From positions 1 to 8,908 of the forward strand of contig JAGVJT010000232.1 of the NCBI GenBank assembly GCA_020050955.1: a stretch of 8,908 nt of DNA. Direction: 5' to 3'. The notes beneath the pieces are model-generated. The model searched no databases. It was not told the DNA's origin and saw only the letters and a list, made by a program, of their open reading frames with translations. Positions 5,779 through 8,908 of this stretch are shown piece after piece. The position numbers and the translations under genes are program-made. How positions within the stretch are numbered: position 1 is the stretch's first letter; the number at the start of each line of letters is the position of its first letter. The stretch comes from Legionellales bacterium. Its GTDB lineage: Bacteria; Pseudomonadota; Gammaproteobacteria; Legionellales; Legionellaceae.

Positions 5779-6634
5779 TATTGGGCGACCTAATGTTGGA
5801 AAATCGACATTAATCAATCAAATTTTACAGCAAAAACTTAGTATCACTTCACGAAAACCGCAGACAACACGTCATACTATTCTTGGTATTCAAACCGAAG
5901 ATAATCATCAATTTATCTACGTTGATACACCAGGAATTCATCAGGGCGTTAAAAAAACACTTAATCAAATGATGAACAAAGCGGCAACACGTGTGCTACA
6001 TGATGTTGATGCGGTGGTCTTGATGGTGGATTGCACTCGCTGGACAGATGATGATGAGCATGTCTTTAGCTTGTTAAAACATGTAACGGTTCCTTGTTTT
6101 TTAGTGGTCAACAAAATTGACCAACTTGAGGATAAAGCGCAGCTATTACCTTATTTAAAAAAGATTAGTGAACGTCATGCTTTTCAAAGTGTTATTCCGG
6201 TGTCTGCACGGACAGGTGAACAAGTTGAACAATTACAAGCATGTTTGCACGCAGTACTCCCCGAAGGGCCGCATTTGTTTGATGCTGATCAATTTACTGA
6301 CCGTTCCATTCGATTTTTATGTGCAGAATTATTGCGAGAGAAAGTTTTTCGTTTTTGTGGCCAGGAGTTACCTTATTCAACGACAGTCGACATTGAATCA
6401 TATCAAGAAGAAGCCGATTTAATTCGCATCCATGCACTCATTTTGGTGGAAAAAGATAATCATAAACGCATGGTTATTGGTGATAAGGGTCATAAAATGA
6501 AATCGATTGCGAGTGGCGCACGTCTTGATATGGAGCGTTTGCTAGGAAAAAAAGTATTTTTGCAATGTTGGTGCAAAGTGAAGTCAGGATGGTCTGATGA
6601 TGAACGTGTTCTAAAGCAATTAGGTTATGAATAA
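5750..6634 (+). CDS. era: GTPase Era, ribosome small-subunit maturation factor
   Basis: A 294-residue protein of normal Era length with both domains. GTPase: G1 loop GRPNVGKST (12-20), switch region SRKPQTTRHTILGI (34-47), G3 DTPG (59-62), G4 NKID (121-124) and G5 SAR (152-154). C-terminal KH domain: VIGDKGHKMKSIASGAR, with the RNA-binding GDKG loop at 244-247, followed by the conserved [25 protein letters not shown] ending. Era binds the 3' end of 16S rRNA and GTP to assist 30S assembly at the cell membrane or in the cytoplasm. AGAGAG at 5735-5740 is the likely ribosome site. It overlaps recO by 8 bases and heads the operon. The rnc gene that commonly precedes era is not present upstream; a divergent pilin gene is there instead. 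Confidence 0.98.
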   Translation: MITYCGYIAIIGRPNVGKSTLINQILQQKLSITSRKPQTTRHTILGIQTEDNHQFIYVDTPGIHQGVKKTLNQMMNKAATRVLHDVDAVVLMVDCTRWTDDDEHVFSLLKHVTVPCFLVVNKIDQLEDKAQLLPYLKKISERHAFQSVIPVSARTGEQVEQLQACLHAVLPEGPHLFDADQFTDRSIRFLCAELLREKVFRFCGQELPYSTTVDIESYQEEADLIRIHALILVEKDNHKRMVIGDKGHKMKSIASGARLDMERLLGKKVFLQCWCKVKSGWSDDERVLKQLGYE

Positions 6635-7331
6635 TGATGCAATAACAGGATGGCTTTTGCATAAACGCGTTGTCGGCGACACGAGTATTTATGCAACGTT
6701 CTTTACAAAAGAGCGCGGCTTGTTACATGCCCGTGTGCAAGGGGGGCGAACACGAAAAAAGCAAGCCATCCTACAATTGTTTGTGCCATTGTGGCTTGTG
6801 TTAGATGAAAAAAAATACGGCATGTATGTTCGTAACCTCGAGTTAAGTGCGCTATTGTTGTCATTGACAGGCGATCGTGCGCTAGCTGGGTTATACGTGA
6901 ATGAGTTGCTTTATCGATTACTGCGTCCACATGAACAAGAATTATTGTTATTTCAGGTGTATGAAGAAACATTGCATGCGCTTTCTTCTGCCCCTACGCC
7001 ACATGATGTCGAGCGTGCATTACGACAATTCGAATGGATGTTGTTGCAAACGTCAGGTTTGCAAGTGTCGTATGAATTAGAAGCGGATGGCGTATCTCGG
7101 ATTACGACAGATGATTATTACACATTTCAACCCAATGATGGCTTTACATTGGCGAGCAAAGGCTTTAAAGGCGAACATATTTTAGCCATTGGTGAGGCCA
7201 GATTTGATTCAACGGCTGTTTTAAAAGCAGCGAAAATCATGATGCGTCAATCCATTGATGCGCTTTTAGAGGGAAAAGAGCTTTATTCGCGCACATTATA
7301 TCGCCAAGTATTGAAAGAGAGGATGACATGA
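6627..7331 (+). CDS. recO: DNA repair protein RecO
   Basis: A 234-residue protein of usual RecO length. The N-terminal OB-fold (about 1-80) begins with the family-typical [36 protein letters not shown], where Arg/Lys-rich GRTRKK helps bind DNA. The helical part follows, with [12 protein letters not shown] at 88-99, and the C-terminus has [17 protein letters not shown]. The protein has no cysteines, so it lacks the zinc finger of some RecO proteins, as in E. coli. RecO works with RecR, and with RecF in many bacteria, to load RecA onto SSB-coated single strands and anneals complementary DNA. The ATG lies inside the last codons of era (8-base overlap) and the end overlaps pdxJ as ATGA, so translational coupling is likely. 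Confidence 0.95.
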   Translation: MNNDAITGWLLHKRVVGDTSIYATFFTKERGLLHARVQGGRTRKKQAILQLFVPLWLVLDEKKYGMYVRNLELSALLLSLTGDRALAGLYVNELLYRLLRPHEQELLLFQVYEETLHALSSAPTPHDVERALRQFEWMLLQTSGLQVSYELEADGVSRITTDDYYTFQPNDGFTLASKGFKGEHILAIGEARFDSTAVLKAAKIMMRQSIDALLEGKELYSRTLYRQVLKERMT

Positions 7332-8068
7332 AACCATTACTATTAGGTGTTAACATTGATCATATTGCCACCCTAAGGCAAGCACGAGGAACACGTTATC
7401 CTGATCCTGTGCATGCAGCGATGCTTGCTGAAGAAGCAGGCGCTGATGGCATTACGTTGCATTTGCGTGAAGATGCACGCCATATCCAAGTGCGTGATGT
7501 TCATCTTATTAAATCAGTGCTTCAAACACGCATGAATTTAGAGTTAGCACTGACAGACGATATGCTGAATTTTGCTGAAGAAATTGCACCAGAGTATGTT
7601 TGTTTGGTACCAGAAAAGCGTGAAGAAATCACGACTGAAGGCGGATTGAATGTGTGTCACCATAGGCAAGCACTTGAAAAGGCCATTCGTCGATTACACG
7701 CAAATGGCAGTCAGGTGTCGCTTTTTATTGACCCTGATACTACACAAATTGACGCAGCAAAAGAGGTAGGGGCGGGTGTGATTGAATTGCACACAGGTTG
7801 TTTCGCTGATGCGGCCACAGATGCTTTACAACAGCATGAATTAACACGTATTAGACAAGCGGCTGAGTATGCTGCTAATCTTGGTTTAGTAGTAAATGCA
7901 GGGCATGGTTTGCATTATCATAATGTACAGCCTGTTGCGTCTATTCCTGTGTTACATGAACTTAACATCGGTCATGCGATTGTTGCACGAGCTTTGTTTT
8001 GTGGTTTAAAAGAAGCAGTACAACATATGCGACAACTCATGCAAGAAGCAAGACAGAGGCATTTATGA
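7328..8068 (+). CDS. pdxJ: Pyridoxine 5'-phosphate synthase PdxJ
   Basis: A 246-residue TIM-barrel enzyme that joins 1-deoxy-D-xylulose 5-phosphate with 3-amino-2-oxopropyl phosphate to give pyridoxine 5'-phosphate, the last ring-forming step of the DXP-dependent vitamin B6 route. Diagnostic segments: [22 protein letters not shown] at the start, [13 protein letters not shown] with H45, [10 protein letters not shown] with E72, CLVPEKREE with the phosphate-loop region, [14 protein letters not shown] and NAGHGLHY with H193. H45, E72 and H193 correspond to the E. coli active-site residues by number. GAGAGG at 7317-7322 is a good ribosome site. It overlaps recO and the next gene by ATGA at both ends. 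The acpS gene that often follows pdxJ in gammaproteobacteria is absent here. Confidence 0.98.
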   Translation: MKPLLLGVNIDHIATLRQARGTRYPDPVHAAMLAEEAGADGITLHLREDARHIQVRDVHLIKSVLQTRMNLELALTDDMLNFAEEIAPEYVCLVPEKREEITTEGGLNVCHHRQALEKAIRRLHANGSQVSLFIDPDTTQIDAAKEVGAGVIELHTGCFADAATDALQQHELTRIRQAAEYAANLGLVVNAGHGLHYHNVQPVASIPVLHELNIGHAIVARALFCGLKEAVQHMRQLMQEARQRHL

Positions 8069-8908
8069 AAGATACAATTGTGATTCGTCTGACAGGCGAT
8101 TCTGGCGATGGCGTGCAATTGGTTGGCGAACAACTTACTGTAACAGCTGCCCTTGCCGGCCGTGATGTGCGAACGCTCCCTGATTTTCCGGCTGAAATTC
8201 GAGCGCCTGCAGGCACTGTTGCTGGTGTTTCTGGGTTTCAATTAGCGATGGCCGAACATGCGTTATTTACAGCAGGTGAGTCGTTAGACGTGCTGGTTGC
8301 ACTGAATCCCGCAGCGCTAAAAAATGCATTAGGCTATTTGAATCATGGTGGTTTACTTATTCTTAATGAAGATAGCATGCAGCCTCGGGATTGGGAAAAA
8401 GCTGGATGTTCGCCTGATTTATTGCAAGACGTTGCAGAGCATTACCATGTTCTATCCATTCCATTGATAAGCTACACTCTAAATGCACTAAAAGGGCTTG
8501 ATTTAACGCAGCCGCAAGCTAAAAAAGCGAAGAATTTTTATGTGCTGGGGCTGGTGTTGTGGTTATTTGATTTTTCAACCGAGCAAAGCGAAGCGTTTCT
8601 TCTGAAAAAATTTAAGAATAAACCGTTGGTGGCACAAGCGAATAAGCAAGCGTTGCTTGCAGGCTATAACCATGCTATGACGCTTGAGTTATCACGTCGT
8701 GATTATCAAATGGGGCATGTTGAACGTGCTAAGGGTGATTATCGACAAATCACAGGCGTGGAAGCGATAGCGCTTGCCGTTGCAACTGTTGCTACAGGCA
8801 CGAAGACGCCGTTGCTTGTTTCTGGTTACCCGATTACACCTGCTTCTGCCATTTTGCATGAATGTGCAAAACTTCATGCGTTTGGTGTTCAGTTACTTCA
8901 AGCGGAAG
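8065..8908 (+). CDS. korA: 2-oxoacid:acceptor oxidoreductase, fused gamma-alpha subunit (KorA type), 3' end cut by window
   Basis: 281 codons of an open frame that continues past the right edge. The start ATG at 8065 overlaps the pdxJ stop (ATGA) and has AGAGG at 8055-8059. Residues 1 to about 190 are the gamma domain, with the nucleotide-binding-like [18 protein letters not shown] and the family signature [19 protein letters not shown] (41-59). The alpha domain begins near residue 220 ([10 protein letters not shown]) and reaches the substrate-side motif GYPITPASA at 254-262. This gamma-alpha fusion is the pattern of two-subunit KorAB enzymes such as mycobacterial 2-oxoglutarate:ferredoxin oxidoreductase, which make succinyl-CoA from 2-oxoglutarate and CoA with a thiamine-bearing beta subunit. 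The substrate, 2-oxoglutarate rather than pyruvate or a branched-chain acid, is inferred. A korB partner is expected just downstream, outside the window. The name is by family resemblance. Confidence 0.85.
   Translation, partial: MKDTIVIRLTGDSGDGVQLVGEQLTVTAALAGRDVRTLPDFPAEIRAPAGTVAGVSGFQLAMAEHALFTAGESLDVLVALNPAALKNALGYLNHGGLLILNEDSMQPRDWEKAGCSPDLLQDVAEHYHVLSIPLISYTLNALKGLDLTQPQAKKAKNFYVLGLVLWLFDFSTEQSEAFLLKKFKNKPLVAQANKQALLAGYNHAMTLELSRRDYQMGHVERAKGDYRQITGVEAIALAVATVATGTKTPLLVSGYPITPASAILHECAKLHAFGVQLLQAE

Noticed and set aside
8692..8877. Minus-strand open frame of 61 codons inside korA
   Set aside because: Overlaps the conserved alpha domain on the other strand; Arg/Cys-rich composition is typical of a shadow frame.
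1..8908. tRNA, rRNA, CRISPR arrays, transposases, integrase or attachment sites
   Set aside because: No repeats with regular spacers, no cloverleaf-like segments in the gaps and no transposase or integrase motifs were seen; nearly all sequence is accounted for by coding genes.

Overview
The window reads as chromosomal DNA from a low-GC (about 40 percent by eye) gammaproteobacterium. The evidence is the era-recO-pdxJ order with overlapping genes, a DUF1415 protein next to WrbA, a YgjP-type metalloprotease, a PilE-like pilin, and PdxJ active-site residues at the E. coli numbering. A YkuD_2-type L,D-transpeptidase, an exported papain-like protease and a long Gln-rich coiled-coil protein would fit a Legionellales-like host. 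That placement is an impression from gene content and cannot be proven from the window. No tRNA, rRNA, CRISPR array, insertion sequence or prophage was seen.

Layout. Left part (1-2251): the 5' half of a secreted YkuD_2 L,D-transpeptidase (minus), a YgjP-like zinc metallopeptidase (plus), and a convergent exported papain-family (C1) cysteine protease (minus). Middle (2391-3588): a short plus-strand operon of a DUF1415 protein and WrbA quinone reductase, closed by a small hairpin. Next (3625-5722), on the minus strand: an unrecognised 519-residue coiled-coil, Gln/Ser/Thr-rich protein with its own promoter and a palindrome-rich leader, and an orphan PilE-like minor pilin. Right part (5750 to end): a tightly packed plus-strand operon of era, recO, pdxJ and a fused gamma-alpha 2-oxoacid:acceptor oxidoreductase subunit (KorA type, cut by the window edge). 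Its junctions overlap by 8, 4 and 4 bases.

How the genes work together. The right-hand operon combines ribosome assembly (Era), recombinational repair (RecO), vitamin B6 synthesis (PdxJ) and a CoA-dependent 2-oxoacid oxidoreductase that probably serves the TCA cycle. The stop/start overlaps suggest translational coupling. The left and middle genes are mostly single units or pairs with envelope, secretion or redox roles. The least explained items are the 519-residue protein with its leader, and the 27-base divergent gap between the pilin and era, where the best promoter candidates overlap each other's start codons. No convincing new multi-gene defence or mobile system was found.
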